DNA from: Candidatus Cyanaurora vandensis
GTDB lineage: Bacteria > Cyanobacteriota > Cyanobacteriia > Gloeobacterales > Anthocerotibacteraceae
DNA: 32,696 bases
Assembly: GCF_013285555.1 (NCBI RefSeq)
Contig: NZ_JAAXLT010000075.1
Location: forward strand, 1-32,696
Direction: 5' to 3'
Of this stretch, positions 32,695-32,696 are shown piece by piece (within the stretch, counting starts at the first letter, position 1; the number at the start of each line of letters is the position of its first letter). The position numbers were made by a program, and so were the translations under genes. Under the pieces are notes generated by a model, which was given only the letters and a program-made list of their open reading frames with translations, was not told where the DNA came from and ran no database searches.

Positions 32695-32696
32695 CG

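Noticed and set aside
1-32696. HIP1 repeats, tRNA and rRNA genes
   Set aside because: GCGATCGC was not found by eye, and I saw no cloverleaf or rRNA-like sequence.

Overview
The window looks like the chromosome of a G+C-rich cyanobacterium. The strongest marker is a full-length orange carotenoid protein (17442-18407), which is cyanobacterial. An EbsA-like protein, a small Psb35-like membrane protein, and caspase/STAND/WD40 and CHAT/STAND/TPR proteins of the kind cyanobacteria accumulate point the same way. I saw no copy of the HIP1 octamer GCGATCGC, so this is not a typical HIP1-rich lineage; an early-branching group such as the Gloeobacterales is possible, but I cannot name a genus.

Layout. 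1-443: start of a peptide/nickel-type ABC substrate-binding lipoprotein (minus, cut by the window edge). 495-3670: an ECF sigma factor and a transmembrane Ser/Thr kinase with TPRs, translationally coupled by ATGA (minus). 3850-8735: a STAND (NB-ARC-like) ATPase followed by a GH13 amylase-family gene. Their junction has been split by a 1.87-kb restriction-modification cassette flanked by a perfect 95-bp direct repeat. The repeat contains the end of the STAND gene, the spacer and the first nine amylase codons, so it is a duplicated target. Inside the cassette the beta-class methyltransferase is intact, but the PaeR7I/XhoI-like nuclease gene has an in-frame TAA at codon 27. 8867-10140: a small unknown gene, a terminator, a FAS1-domain gene and a frameshifted VCBS/FG-GAP remnant. 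10193-15013: a 1606-residue caspase-STAND-WD40 protein with 14 WD repeats. 15010-17220: an unknown 210-residue protein, carA and a small membrane protein. 17442-20404: OCP, a SpoIID-type protein and a glutaredoxin.

20660-24950 is the most accessory-looking stretch. It holds a CHAT protease-STAND-TPR gene split by one in-frame TAG, a convergent small membrane protein that could be its partner, and a non-coding array of about 20.5-21-bp repeats. 25140-27839: an amidohydrolase, an unknown conserved-looking protein, a HEAT-repeat protein and an EbsA-like protein. 27885-28052: a 55-residue small ORF sharing a bidirectional terminator with ebsA. 28222-32544: an RND efflux operon (membrane-fusion protein plus pump), then the tail of a possible minus-strand gene.

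How it fits together: photoprotection (OCP), pyrimidine/arginine precursor synthesis (carA), cell wall (SpoIID), redox (glutaredoxin), pili (EbsA) and efflux genes are interleaved with signalling and probable conflict genes: three STAND ATPases, two caspase-like proteases, one decayed R-M system and a kinase/sigma pair. The best candidates for something undescribed are the CHAT-STAND-TPR gene with its small membrane neighbour and phased repeat array, and the R-M insertion with long target duplication and a dead nuclease.
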